Assembly: GCF_015680235.1 (NCBI RefSeq) | Contig: NZ_JADLJL010000005.1 | Coordinates: 1 to 64,000 of the forward strand | DNA: 64,000 nucleotides | Origin: Pseudomonas guariconensis | GTDB lineage: Bacteria; Pseudomonadota; Gammaproteobacteria; Pseudomonadales; Pseudomonadaceae | Reading direction: 5' to 3' | Part shown: positions 28,653 through 40,900 of the stretch, piece after piece | Layout: every line of letters begins with the position of its first letter | Numbering within the stretch: the first letter of the stretch is position 1 | Position numbers and translations under genes: made by a program | Notes under the pieces: generated by a model | The model's database searches: none | What the model was told of the DNA's origin: nothing | The model's input: the letters and a program-made list of their open reading frames with translations, nothing else

Positions 28653-29417
28653 ATGCGCTACCTGCTGTTCGCGCTGTTCTGCCTGCTGGCCGGCACCGCC
28701 CATGCGGCGCCGGCCAAGGCGTACATGAGCATCGTCATCGACGACCTGGGGCAGAACAGCGAGCGCGATAGCCGCACCCTGGCCCTGCCGGGCCCGATCA
28801 CCCTGGCGATCATGCCCGATACGCCCCACGCCACCGACTTCGCTCGCCAGGCCCACAAGGCCGGGCGCACGGTGATCCTGCACATGCCCATGGATCCGGC
28901 CACCGGCCCTTATGCCTGGACGCCGGGCACGCCTGTCGAGGAGCTGGCCCGCCGCCTGGATGCCGCCTTGACCAAGGTGCCTTACGCCGCCGGCATCAAC
29001 AACCACATGGGCAGCCGCATGACCGCCCAGCCCGGGCCCATGGCCTGGCTGATGGGCGAGTTGCAACGGCGCCACCTATTCTTCGTCGACAGCCGCACCA
29101 GCGCGGCCACCGTGGCGGCGGCCAAGGCCCAGGAACAGGGCTTGGCCCATGTCTCCCGGGATGTGTTCCTGGATGACGTGCGCACCACCGAAGCGATCGC
29201 GACCCAGTTGCAACAGGGCATCGCCCTGGCCCGCAAGCAGGGTTCTGCCGTGCTCATCGGGCATCCCTACCCGCAGACCCTGGAAGTCCTGGCACGGGAA
29301 ATACCCCGGCTCAGGAGCCAGGGCATCGAACTGATCGATATCCAGCAGATGATTGCCCATCGCAGCAACCAGGCGATGCCGGGCCACGGCCATAACGGGC
29401 GCTATACCAACCGCTGA
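28653..29417 (+). CDS. Divergent polysaccharide deacetylase family protein (YibQ)
   Basis: 254-residue exported protein of the DUF610 family, a diverged branch of NodB-type deacetylases. Signal peptide MRYLLFALFCLLAGTAHAAP; the domain begins YMSIVIDDLGQN with the metal-type DD pair, then ILHMPMDP, GINNHMGSRM and FVDSRTSAATVA, and VLIGHPYP near the C-terminus. The order envC-ctpA-yibQ is common in gamma-proteobacteria and suggests a role in cell-wall turnover at division. The substrate is unknown. Confidence 0.9.
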   Translation: MRYLLFALFCLLAGTAHAAPAKAYMSIVIDDLGQNSERDSRTLALPGPITLAIMPDTPHATDFARQAHKAGRTVILHMPMDPATGPYAWTPGTPVEELARRLDAALTKVPYAAGINNHMGSRMTAQPGPMAWLMGELQRRHLFFVDSRTSAATVAAAKAQEQGLAHVSRDVFLDDVRTTEAIATQLQQGIALARKQGSAVLIGHPYPQTLEVLAREIPRLRSQGIELIDIQQMIAHRSNQAMPGHGHNGRYTNR

Positions 29418-29476
29418 GCTCGCCTCGTTGGAAGCGGGCGACGAAAGTGCAGGATCCTCCTACAGCCAGTGGTACG

Positions 29477-29515
29477 GCGGCACTTGTAGGAGCGGCCTTG
29501 TGCTGCGAAAGGAGG
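29477..29515 (+). repeat. Single REP element (GCGGCACAAGGCCGC type, decayed)
   Basis: CTTGTAGGAGCGGCCTTGTG at about 29484 is followed by CTGCGAAAGG, one unpaired copy with a mismatch in the stem, between the convergent yibQ and betT genes. No partner is visible, so this is a solitary or decaying element. Confidence 0.65.
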
Positions 29516-29597
29516 GCAACGCCCTCCCAGCATTCCCAAGGCAAAAAAAGAGCCCGATCCTCACGAACCGAGCCCTTCTTCATTGCATCAAGCTGTA

Positions 29598-31601
29598 TCA
29601 GCTATACACACGCCCCAACAGCTGGCGGTGGCTCTCGAACTGATCCAGCACATCGCGCACGATCTGGTCAGGCGTGAAGCCCATCAGGTCGTATTCCTGG
29701 CTACCATCGTGCAGGTACACCTCGGCGCGATAGAAGCGCTGCGGCACCTCCGGCGCACCCTCGAGCGGCGCCTCGCTCGGCGCGGCCTGGTAGCCGTCCA
29801 GGCTCACCTCATAGACGAACGGGTTGCCCTCTTCCATCATCACCCGCAGGCCCATCAGGTTACGCGAGTGACCGGCACGGGCCTCGACCTCGAAGCCTTG
29901 CAGGCGCATCTGTGCAGCGGCTTCCTTGAGCGCCGGGCTCACATGCTTGTCCATGAAGCGCTGGACCACGGCCTGGGTCGGCTGCAGGTCCATCTGGCTC
30001 AGGCGCTCGCTGAAGCCACGGCGGCCGCGGGCGGCCAGCTCGGCGCGCTCCTGCTCGACGGCGACGTCCTGCTTCATGGCTTTGTACAGGCCGAACATGA
30101 ACAGCACCAGCACCACCGAGAACGGCAGGCCAGCCAGCACCACCATGGTCTGCATGGCTTCGAAGTTACCGGCGAACAGCAGGCCGATGGTGACCAGGGT
30201 GATGACCACCGACCAGAACACCACCATCCAGTGCGGCGCGTCTTCGTCCACCTTGCCGCCTTTGCACGACAGGTTGGCCATCATCACCGCGCCCGAGTCG
30301 GCCGGGGTGAGGAACAGCACGAAGCCGACGAATACCGCCACACCGATGACGATCTTGGCGGCCGGGAAGTATTCCAGCAGCTGGTAGATCGACATCGAAG
30401 GTTGCTCGAGCGCGGTCTTGCCCAGCTCCACCGCGCCCTGGTTGATCACCAGGTCCAGTGCGGTGTTACCGAAGATCGACAGCCAGGCCAGGGTGAAGCC
30501 CAGCGGGATCAGCAGCACGCCGGTCACCAGCTGGCGCACGGTGCGGCCTTTGGAGATACGGGCGATGAACATGCCGACGAACGGGCCCCAGGAAATCCAC
30601 CAGGCCCAGTAGAACACGGTCCACAGGCCCAGCCAGCGCTCGGACTTGCCCGCTTCGCCTTCATAGACATAGAGGTCGAAGGTCTTGAGCACCATGCCGT
30701 TGAGGTAGTCGCCGATGTTCTGCACGAAGGCGTTGAGCAGGTGCAGGGTCTGGCCACCGAGCAGTACGAAGATCAGCAGGCCGCTGAACAGGACGATGTT
30801 CAGGTTGGACAGGCGGCGGATGCCGTTCTCCACACCCGACACCGCAGCCACGGTGGCGACACCGGCCATGACCAGGATGACCGCCAGCAGGTTGGTCTTG
30901 CTGTGGTCGAAGCCAAACAGGTATTCCAGGCCCGAGGCCACCTGCATCGAGCCTATCCCTAAGTTGGTGACCAGGCCCAGCAGGGTGACGAACATGCCGA
31001 AGATGTCCACGGCATTGCCTGCCGCGCCCTTGACCCAACGCTCGCCGACCAGCGGGTACAGCGCCGAGCGCAGTGCCAGCGGCTGGTTGTGGCGGTAGGC
31101 GAAGTAGCCGACGGCCAGGCCGACCAGGGCATAGATCGCCCAGCCGTGCAGGCCCCAGTGCAGGAAGGTCAGCTGCAAGCCTTGGCGCGCGGCCTCGAGG
31201 CTGGCCGAGGTACCCTCTGGCGGGTTGAAGTAGTGATCCAGCGGCTCGGATGCGCCGAAGTACAGCAGCGAGATACCGATACCGGAGGAGAACAACATGC
31301 CGGCCCAGGCGCCGTAGCTGAAGTCGGGCTGGTCGTCCTTGCCGCCCAGCTTGAGCTTGCCGTAGTCGGAGAAGGCCAGGTAGACGACGAACAGCAGGTA
31401 ACCGCAGATCACCAGCATGTAGTACCAGCCAAAGGTGCGGGTCAGCCATTTCTGGGCGACGCCCAGCACTTGGCCGGCGGTTTCGGGTACAGCGATAAGC
31501 AAGGCAGTCAAAGCCAGGATCAGCAGCGCGGAGGTGTAGAACACCACACGATTGACCCGTACCCGTTCGGCGGGGGGCTTGGTTAGGGAGGCAGAACTCA
31601 T
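29598..31601 (-). CDS. betT: BCCT family choline transporter BetT
   Basis: Na+- or H+-coupled uptake of choline for glycine betaine synthesis. The 667 residues form 12 predicted membrane helices (about 20-500) plus a long cytoplasmic tail typical of osmosensing BetT proteins. The BCCT signature is seen in the tryptophan-rich stretch FYWAWWISWGPFVGMFIARI. It is divergent from betIBA across a 419-base gap containing the BetI palindrome, so it is likely choline-induced through BetI. Confidence 0.95.
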   Translation of the reverse strand: MSSASLTKPPAERVRVNRVVFYTSALLILALTALLIAVPETAGQVLGVAQKWLTRTFGWYYMLVICGYLLFVVYLAFSDYGKLKLGGKDDQPDFSYGAWAGMLFSSGIGISLLYFGASEPLDHYFNPPEGTSASLEAARQGLQLTFLHWGLHGWAIYALVGLAVGYFAYRHNQPLALRSALYPLVGERWVKGAAGNAVDIFGMFVTLLGLVTNLGIGSMQVASGLEYLFGFDHSKTNLLAVILVMAGVATVAAVSGVENGIRRLSNLNIVLFSGLLIFVLLGGQTLHLLNAFVQNIGDYLNGMVLKTFDLYVYEGEAGKSERWLGLWTVFYWAWWISWGPFVGMFIARISKGRTVRQLVTGVLLIPLGFTLAWLSIFGNTALDLVINQGAVELGKTALEQPSMSIYQLLEYFPAAKIVIGVAVFVGFVLFLTPADSGAVMMANLSCKGGKVDEDAPHWMVVFWSVVITLVTIGLLFAGNFEAMQTMVVLAGLPFSVVLVLFMFGLYKAMKQDVAVEQERAELAARGRRGFSERLSQMDLQPTQAVVQRFMDKHVSPALKEAAAQMRLQGFEVEARAGHSRNLMGLRVMMEEGNPFVYEVSLDGYQAAPSEAPLEGAPEVPQRFYRAEVYLHDGSQEYDLMGFTPDQIVRDVLDQFESHRQLLGRVYS

Positions 31602-31931
31602 TGCACGAATGCTCCGGGCAGTGCGGGGTGGAGGCTAATCAGATATTTCCCAAGCAAATGGTGGAATAGCCCCACTGCGTCAGGTGTTATAAATGCACCT
31701 AGGAAATCGTGATCCCGAATCGAATCGTTGCAAAAAAAAGCAGTTCCAGCCCGCTCCAAAGGGCTTCCGCGCGGCCTTCGACCGCCCGGCGGAATCTGTC
31801 ATCTGCATCGCTCATGCCCGTCAACGCCTTGTATTCCGGGGGTTACGCGATTTCCTGGGGTGTCAATCCGTGCCTTCTCGACCGCCTGAAAAACTGTCAA
31901 TGGCACAAATTGTCGCAGAGCTTATTCTTTA

Positions 31932-31964
31932 TTGATTGAACGTTCAATCAAAACAAAATAGACT
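31932..31964 (+). promoter_or_regulatory. BetI operator and betIBA promoter
   Basis: TTGATTGAACGTTCAATCAA (31932-31951) is a perfect 20-bp palindrome, the expected site for the TetR-type repressor BetI. TTGAAC (31936-31941), a 17-base spacer and TAGACT (31959-31964) form a fair -35/-10 pair whose -35 lies inside the operator. The remainder of the 31602-32020 gap shows no gene and must also hold the betT promoter. Confidence 0.82.
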
Positions 31965-32020
31965 GGCCTTCGCCGAAGCAGCCGCTCGTCGTCTGATCGC
32001 AGGCCTGAGGAGATAGCAAG

Positions 32021-32677
32021 ATGCCCAAGGTCGGTATGCAACCCATCCGCCGCCAGCAGTTGATCGAAGCCACGCTACTGGCTGTCGATCAGGTCGGCCT
32101 GGGAGATGCCAGCATTGCGCTGATTGCCCGTTTGGCCGGTGTGTCGAACGGCATCATCAGTCACTACTTTCGGGACAAAAATGGCCTGATCGCAGCGACG
32201 ATGGGCTACATCATGAGCATGCTCAACGAAGGGGTGGCAGCGCGTCGCCAGGCACTGACGGACGACAGCCCGCGTGCCCACCTGAAAGTGATCATCGAGG
32301 GCAACTTCGATGCGAGCCAGGTGAATGGCCCGGCAATGAAAACCTGGTTGGCCTTCTGGGCCTCCAGCATGCACCAGCCAGACCTGCACAGGTTGCAGCG
32401 GATCAACGACCACCGCTTGTATTCCAACCTGTGCTGCCAGTTCCGCCGCGTCCTGCCGCTCTACCATGCGCGCAAGGCAGCCCGCGGTCTGGCGGCCCTG
32501 ATCGATGGCCTGTGGCTGCGTGGTGCGCTGTCGGGTGACGAATTCGACACCGACCAGGCGATACGGATTGCTTACGAATACATGGATCTACAACTGGCTA
32601 AACAACAGACCCTGGGCATTACCGACCAGGCCTCTGAACCATCGTGCGCAGCGCTTGCCGAGCAGGCAGGAGCGTGA
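32021..32677 (+). CDS. betI: Choline-responsive repressor BetI
   Basis: TetR-family repressor released by choline or betaine aldehyde. The N-terminal helix-turn-helix (about 9-55) contains [19 protein letters not shown]. The ligand domain with [20 protein letters not shown] and [12 protein letters not shown] is highly typical. The product has 218 residues while BetI usually ends near 195-197. About 22 extra residues rich in Ala, Ser and Glu follow QLAKQQ, indicating a lost stop codon. It leads the betIBA operon; the start ATG is preceded by GAGGAGA. Confidence 0.95.
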   Translation: MPKVGMQPIRRQQLIEATLLAVDQVGLGDASIALIARLAGVSNGIISHYFRDKNGLIAATMGYIMSMLNEGVAARRQALTDDSPRAHLKVIIEGNFDASQVNGPAMKTWLAFWASSMHQPDLHRLQRINDHRLYSNLCCQFRRVLPLYHARKAARGLAALIDGLWLRGALSGDEFDTDQAIRIAYEYMDLQLAKQQTLGITDQASEPSCAALAEQAGA

Positions 32678-32715
32678 CGCGGTAGCCAACCACACACTGC
32701 ACTTGCGAGGACACT

Positions 32716-34188
32716 ATGGCCCGTTTCGGAACGCAAAAACTCTATATTGATGGTGGTTATGTCGACGCTAGCTCCGACGCTACCTTCGAAGCCATCAACC
32801 CGGCCACCGGCGAAGTCCTCGCCCACGTGCAGCGTGCCACCGAGGCAGACGTCGAGAAAGCCGTCGAAAGCGCCGAGCGCGGCCAGAAAGTCTGGGCGGC
32901 CATGACCGCCATGCAGCGTTCGCGCATCCTGCGCCGCGCCGTCGACATCCTGCGCGAGCGCAACGACGAGTTGGCCATGCTGGAAACCCTGGACACCGGC
33001 AAGTCGTACTCCGAAACCCGCTATGTCGACATCGTCACCGGCGCCGACGTGCTGGAATACTACGCAGGCCTGGTACCGGCCATCGAAGGCGAGCAGATCC
33101 CGCTGCGCGAAAGCTCCTTCGTCTATACCCGCCGCGAGCCGCTGGGCGTGACCGCCGGTATCGGTGCCTGGAACTACCCGATCCAGATCGCCCTGTGGAA
33201 ATCCGCCCCGGCCCTGGCCGCCGGCAACGCCATGATCTTCAAGCCGTCGGAAGTCACCTCGCTGACCACCCTGAAACTGGCCGAGATCTACACCGAAGCC
33301 GGCCTGCCGGACGGCGTGTTCAACGTTCTGACCGGCAGCGGCCGTGAAGTCGGTACCTGGCTGACCGAGCACCCGCGCATCGAGAAAGTCTCCTTCACCG
33401 GCGGCACCACCACCGGCAAGAAGGTCATGGCCAGCGCCTCGAGCTCCACGCTCAAGGAAGTCACCATGGAACTGGGTGGCAAGTCGCCGCTGATCATCTG
33501 CGACGACGCCGACCTGGACAAGGCCGCCGACATCGCCATGATGGCCAACTTCTACAGCTCCGGCCAGGTCTGCACCAACGGCACCCGCGTATTCGTACCG
33601 GCGTCGATGAAAGCGGCCTTCGAAGCCAAGATCGCCGAGCGCGTTGCCCGCATCCGCGTTGGCAACCCGGAAGACGAGAACACCAACTTCGGCCCGCTGG
33701 TCAGCTTCCCACATATGGAAAGCGTCCTGGGCTACATCGCCAAGGGCAAGGAAGAAGGTGCGCGCGTGCTGTGCGGTGGCGAGCGTCTGATGGACGGTGA
33801 TTTCGCCAAGGGCGCCTTCGTCGCACCGACCGTCTTCACCGACTGCACCGACGACATGACCATCGTCAAGGAAGAAATCTTCGGCCCGGTCATGAGCATC
33901 CTGACCTACGAAACCGAAGAAGAAGCCATCCGCCGCGCCAACGACACCGAATACGGCCTGGCCGCCGGTGTGTGCACCAACGATATCAGCCGCGCCCACC
34001 GCATCATCCACAAGCTCGAAGCCGGTATCTGCTGGATCAACGCCTGGGGCGAGTCCCCGGCCGAAATGCCGGTCGGCGGCTACAAGCAGTCGGGCGTCGG
34101 CCGTGAGAACGGCGTCAGCTCGCTGGCCCAGTACACCCGCATCAAATCGGTCCAGGTCGAGCTGGGCGGCTACAACTCGGTTTTCTAA
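32716..34188 (+). CDS. betB: Betaine aldehyde dehydrogenase BetB
   Basis: NAD(P)+-dependent oxidation of betaine aldehyde to glycine betaine, the second step from choline. The 490 residues show the ALDH catalytic Glu in [10 protein letters not shown] (near 253), catalytic Cys in [12 protein letters not shown] (near 287) and the [18 protein letters not shown] cofactor/proline segment. The EEIFGPV motif is intact. It lies 38 bases after betI and 77 bases before betA. Confidence 0.98.
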   Translation: MARFGTQKLYIDGGYVDASSDATFEAINPATGEVLAHVQRATEADVEKAVESAERGQKVWAAMTAMQRSRILRRAVDILRERNDELAMLETLDTGKSYSETRYVDIVTGADVLEYYAGLVPAIEGEQIPLRESSFVYTRREPLGVTAGIGAWNYPIQIALWKSAPALAAGNAMIFKPSEVTSLTTLKLAEIYTEAGLPDGVFNVLTGSGREVGTWLTEHPRIEKVSFTGGTTTGKKVMASASSSTLKEVTMELGGKSPLIICDDADLDKAADIAMMANFYSSGQVCTNGTRVFVPASMKAAFEAKIAERVARIRVGNPEDENTNFGPLVSFPHMESVLGYIAKGKEEGARVLCGGERLMDGDFAKGAFVAPTVFTDCTDDMTIVKEEIFGPVMSILTYETEEEAIRRANDTEYGLAAGVCTNDISRAHRIIHKLEAGICWINAWGESPAEMPVGGYKQSGVGRENGVSSLAQYTRIKSVQVELGGYNSVF

Positions 34189-34265
34189 ACCCTGTCTAGC
34201 CACGCCCGTGCCGCCATGCACGGGCGTTTCCGCTCCCTGATCACCGCTCACACGAGGGTACTTCA

Positions 34266-35963
34266 ATGTCCCAAGAATTCGACTACATCATCGTCGGCGC
34301 CGGTTCCGCCGGTAACACCCTGGCTACCCGCCTGACCGAAGACGCTGGCGTCACCGTCCTGCTGCTCGAAGCCGGCGGCCCGGACTACCGCTTCGACTTC
34401 CGCACCCAGATGCCAGCCGCCCTGGCCTTCCCACTGCAGGGTCGTCGCTACAACTGGGCCTACGAGACCGACCCAGAGCCGCACATGGACGGCCGCCGCA
34501 TGGAATGTGGCCGCGGCAAGGGCCTGGGTGGCTCCTCGCTGATCAACGGCATGTGCTACATCCGTGGCAACGCCATGGACTTCGATGGCTGGGCGAAACT
34601 GCCAGGCCTGGAAGACTGGACCTACCTGGACTGCCTGCCGTACTTCCGCAAGGCCGAAACCCGTGACATCGGCCCGAACGACTACCACGGCGGCGAAGGC
34701 CCGGTCAGCGTGACCACGCCCAAGGCTGGCAACAACCCATTGTTCCACGCCATGATCGAAGCCGGCGTGCAGGCCGGCTACCCACGTACCGAAGACCTCA
34801 ACGGCTACCAGCAGGAAGGCTTCGGTCCGATGGACCGTACCGTGACCAAGCAAGGTCGTCGCGCCAGCACCGCACGTGGCTACCTGGACCAGGCCAAGAA
34901 GCGCCCTAACCTGACCATCGTCACCCACGCCCTGACCGACCGTGTCCTGTTCGAAGGCAAGCGCGCCATCGGCGTGACCTACCTGGTTGGCGACAGCGAA
35001 GAGCGCGTGGAAGCACGCGCCCGCAAGGAAGTGATCGTCAGCTCCGGCGCCATCGCTTCGCCACAGTTGCTGCAACGCTCCGGCGTCGGCCCGCGCGAGC
35101 TGCTGGAAAGCCTGGACATCCCGGTGGTCCACGACCTGCCGGGCGTCGGCGAGAACCTGCAGGACCACCTTGAGCTGTACCTGCAGTACGCCTGCACCCA
35201 GCCGGTCTCGCTGTACCCCTCGCTGCTGTGGTGGAACCAGCCGGCCATCGGCGCCGAGTGGATGTTCAAGGGTACCGGCATCGGTGCCAGCAACCAGTTC
35301 GAGGCCGGCGGCTTCATCCGCACCCGCCCTGAATTCGAATGGCCGAACATCCAGTACCACTTCCTGCCGGTAGCGATCAACTACAACGGCTCGAACGGTG
35401 TGAAGGAACACGGTTTCCAGGCTCACATGGGTTCCATGCGCTCGCCAAGCCGCGGTCGCATCAAGCTCAAGTCCAAGGACCCGCGCCAGCATCCAAGCAT
35501 CCTGTTCAACTACATGGCCACCGAGCAGGACTGGCAGGAATTCCGCGACGGCATCCGCCTGACCCGCGAAATCATGGCCCAGCCGGCGCTGGACCCGTAC
35601 CGCGGTCGCGAAATCAGCCCAGGTGCGCACGTGCAGACCGACGAGGAACTGGACAAGTTCATCCGTGAGCACGCCGAAACCGCCTTCCACCCGTCCTGCT
35701 CGTGCAAGATGGGCACCGACGACATGGCTGTGGTCGATGGCGAAGGCCGTGTGCACGGTATGCAGGGCCTGCGTGTGGTCGATGCCTCGATCATGCCGAT
35801 CATCATCACCGGCAACCTCAACGCCACCACGATCATGATCGCCGAGAAGATCTCGGACAAGATCCGTGGTCGCAAGCCACTGCCGCGCAGCACCGCCAAG
35901 TACTACGTGGCCAATGGCGCGCCGGTGAAGGGCAAGCCGATGCGTGAGGTGAAGCAGGCGTAA
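34266..35963 (+). CDS. betA: Choline dehydrogenase BetA
   Basis: Membrane-associated FAD enzyme of the GMC family that oxidises choline to betaine aldehyde. The 565 residues begin with the FAD dinucleotide motif [17 protein letters not shown]. The GMC signatures [15 protein letters not shown] (about 79-93) and [16 protein letters not shown] are present, and the active-site His pair lies in [10 protein letters not shown] and the [11 protein letters not shown] region. With BetB and BetT it gives osmoprotection and lets choline serve as carbon and nitrogen source. Confidence 0.98.
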   Translation: MSQEFDYIIVGAGSAGNTLATRLTEDAGVTVLLLEAGGPDYRFDFRTQMPAALAFPLQGRRYNWAYETDPEPHMDGRRMECGRGKGLGGSSLINGMCYIRGNAMDFDGWAKLPGLEDWTYLDCLPYFRKAETRDIGPNDYHGGEGPVSVTTPKAGNNPLFHAMIEAGVQAGYPRTEDLNGYQQEGFGPMDRTVTKQGRRASTARGYLDQAKKRPNLTIVTHALTDRVLFEGKRAIGVTYLVGDSEERVEARARKEVIVSSGAIASPQLLQRSGVGPRELLESLDIPVVHDLPGVGENLQDHLELYLQYACTQPVSLYPSLLWWNQPAIGAEWMFKGTGIGASNQFEAGGFIRTRPEFEWPNIQYHFLPVAINYNGSNGVKEHGFQAHMGSMRSPSRGRIKLKSKDPRQHPSILFNYMATEQDWQEFRDGIRLTREIMAQPALDPYRGREISPGAHVQTDEELDKFIREHAETAFHPSCSCKMGTDDMAVVDGEGRVHGMQGLRVVDASIMPIIITGNLNATTIMIAEKISDKIRGRKPLPRSTAKYYVANGAPVKGKPMREVKQA

Positions 35964-35973
35964 TCCTGCCCCG

Positions 35974-36066
35974 GCCCTATCGCCGGCAAGCCGGTTCACC
36001 ACAGGTACTGCACAAGTCTTCATACCTGTGGTGAACCCGTGGGAGCCGGCTTGCCGGCGATAGCCC
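35974..36066. repeat. Inverted REP pair after betA
   Basis: CTATCGCCGGCAAGCCGGTT and the mirrored GAGCCGGCTTGCCGGCGATAG. The left copy has TTCACCACAGG in place of CTCCCACAGG, a small change outside the stem. Confidence 0.87.
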
Positions 36067-36082
36067 TCCCTGGCACCACAAC

Positions 36083-36113
36083 AAAAGGCACCCACCGCGG
36101 TGCCTTTTTTTCA
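36083..36113 (+). terminator. Intrinsic terminator of betIBA
   Basis: AAAAGGCACC and GGTGCCTTTT form a stem around a CACCGC loop, followed by more T residues. The element separates the bet operon from the antiporter gene. Confidence 0.88.
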
Positions 36114-36217
36114 TCTGCAGAAACGCTTTACAGCCTGCCAATTCATCAGGTTAGAATCGATTGGCACGCGACTTGCGAGTCAAGTCCTCTTTCCGCAATA
36201 CCCCGGAGTACCTGCCT

Positions 36218-37960
<1,743 letters not shown>

Positions 37961-37995
37961 ACTCCGATTTGCCTCGTTTCACAAGAATTCTGCCT

Positions 37996-40900
37996 ATGTC
38001 CCTGCGTTCAACACTCAGCGCAGCCCTGCTCGGGCTGTGCCTGTCACTTTCGTTCCTGGCCTCTGCGGCCGAGGCGCCCACCGCCGCCGGCATCCAGGGC
38101 AGCCTCGACAAGATCGCCGACCGCAAGCTGCCCGAAGCCGAGCAGAAGGCACTGCAGCAAGTGCTCGAACAGACCCTGAGCCTGCTCGCCAGCCAAGAGG
38201 ACAACGCCCGCAAGCTGGCCGACCTCAAGCAGCAGATCGCCGGGGCGCCCAACGAGATCCGCGAAAGCCAGCGCGAGCTTGCCAAGCTCAAGGACAGCAA
38301 GACCGTGCCGGTCGCCCAGCGCTACGCAAGCCTGGGCGTGCCTCAGCTCGAGCAGATGCTCGGCGAGCGCAGTGCCCAGCAGGGCGACCTGCAAAAGGCG
38401 CTGTCGGAGGCCAACAGCCTGATCATCAATTCCCAGACCCGCCCGGAACGGGCCCAGGCCGAGATCAGCAGCAGCCAGACGCGCATCCAGCAGATCAACA
38501 ACAGCCTCAAGAGCGGCAAGGACAACGGCAAGCCGCTGACCGCCGACCTGCGCAACCAGCTCGCCGCCGAGCTTGCCGCCCTCGACAGCCGGATCCTGCT
38601 GCGCCGCCAGGAAATGGCCAGCAACAGCTTGCTGCAGGACCTGGGCAACGCCCGTCACGACCTGTTGATCGAACGCGCCACGCGCCTGGAGCAGGAAATC
38701 CAGGACTTGCAGACGTTGATCAACGACAAGCGCCTGGCCCAGTCCCAGCAGACCGTCACCCAGCAGTCGATCGAGGCGCAGAAGGCCGGCGGCAGCACCC
38801 TGCTGGCCAACGAAAGCACGGCCAACCTCAAGCTCTCCGACTACCTGCTCAGGAGCACCGACCGCCTCAACGAGGTCACCCAGCAGAACCTGCGCACCAA
38901 GCAGCAGCTCGACAGCCTGACCCAGGCCGACCAGGCCTTGGACGAGCAGATCGACGTGCTCAAGGGCAGCCTGTTGCTGTCGAAGATCCTCTACAAGCAA
39001 AAGCAATCCCTACCCCACCTGAAGGTCGACCGCGACCTGGCCGACCAGATCGCCGACATTCGCCTCTACCAGTTCGAGGTCAACCAGCAGCGCGAGCAGA
39101 TCAGCAGCCCTTCGAACTACGTCGACAAGCTGCTGGCCAACCAGCCCGGCGAAGAAGCCACGCCCCAGCTGCGCAAGGCCTTGCTCGAGGTGGTGATCAC
39201 CCGCAGCGACCTGCTCGAGCGCCTGAACCGCGAGCTCTCCGCCCTGCTCAACGAGTCCATCACCCTGCAGCTGAACCAGAAGCAGCTGCTCGGCACCGCC
39301 CAGAGCCTGCGCACCACCCTGGAAGAGCAAATGTTCTGGATCCCCAGCAACAAGCCTCTGGACTGGGAATGGCTGAGCTATGTGCCGCAGCGCCTCGCCG
39401 ACCAGGTGGCCAACCTGCCCTGGGGCTCGGGCATCAAGGAGCTGGCCGATGGCCTGGTCCAGCGGCCATTGCTGTTCCTGCCGCTGCTGCTGGTGATCGG
39501 CGCGCTGCTGTGGCGACGCAAGTACCTGTACCAGCGCCTGGGCAAGGTCCACCAGGACATCGGCCACTTCCGCCGCGACAGCCAGTGGCACACGCCCCAG
39601 GCGATCCTGATCAACATTCTCCTGGCCTTGCCCGTCGCCCTGGGCCTGGCCCTGGCCGGCTATGCCCTGCAGATCGATGCACGTGGGCAGAACGCCAACC
39701 TGGGCGCCGCCCTGTGGCAGATCGCCCAGGCCTGGCTGGTGTTCTACACCGCCTACCGCATCCTCGCCCCAGGCGGCGTGGCCGAGATCCACTTCCGCTG
39801 GTACAAGCCTCAGGTCGAATTCCTGCGCGGCTGGGTACGCCGCCTGGGCACCGTGGTGCTGGCCCTGGTGGGTGTGGTGGCGGTGGCCGAACACCAGCCC
39901 TCGGCCCTGGCCGACGACGTGCTGGGCATCGGCGTGGTGTTGACCTGCTACGCCCTGATGGCCTGGCTGCTCAGCCGCCTGCTGCTCAGCAGCCCGGCGC
40001 ACCGCGACACCTCGCTGTTCCGCAAGGCGGTCGGGGTGGCCTTCACGGCCTTGCCCATCGCCCTGTTCGTGGCAGTGTGCTTCGGCTACTACTACACCGC
40101 CCTGAAGCTCACCGACCGGCTGATCTACACCTTGTACCTGCTGCTTTTCTGGCTGGTGATCGAGGCGGCCTTCGTGCGCGGCCTCTCGGTGGCAGCGCGG
40201 CGCCTGGCCTACCAGCGCGCGCTGAGCAAGCGCCAGGCCGTCAAGGAAGGGCTCGACGGCGAAGTGATCACCGAAGAGCCGACCCTGGACATCGAACAGG
40301 TCAACCAGCAGTCCCTGCGCCTGATCCGCCTGGCCTTGCTGGGTGGTTTCATCGGTGGCCTGTACTGGGTCTGGTCGGACCTGATCACGGTGTTCTCCTA
40401 CCTCAACAACGTGACCCTGTACGAGTACAGCAGCGGCACTGGCGCGGCGGCGAGCATGGTGCCGATCAGCCTCGGCGACCTGCTCGGCGCCCTGGTGATC
40501 GCCGGCATCACGGTGGCCCTGGCCAGCAACCTGCCCGGCCTGCTCGAAGTGTTGGTGCTGTCGCGCCTGAACCTTGCCCAGGGCAGCGCCTACGCCATCA
40601 CCACGCTGCTCTCCTATGTGATCGCCGGGGTCGGCATCGTCAGCACCCTGGCCACCCTCGGGGTGAGCTGGGACAAGCTGCAATGGCTGGTGGCGGCCCT
40701 GTCGCTGGGGCTTGGCTTCGGCATGCAGGAGATCTTCGCCAACTTCATCTCCGGCATCATGATCCTCTTCGAGCGCCCGGTGCGCATCGGCGACACCATC
40801 ACCATCGGCAACTTGTCGGGCACGGTGAGCAAGATCCGCATCCGTGCAACCACCATCACCGACTTCGACCGCAAGGACATCATCGTCCCCAACAAGACCT

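Noticed and set aside
29545..29585. Terminator of betT
   Set aside because: GAGCCC occurs twice near 29550 and 29570, but as direct repeats, not inverted, so no stem forms.
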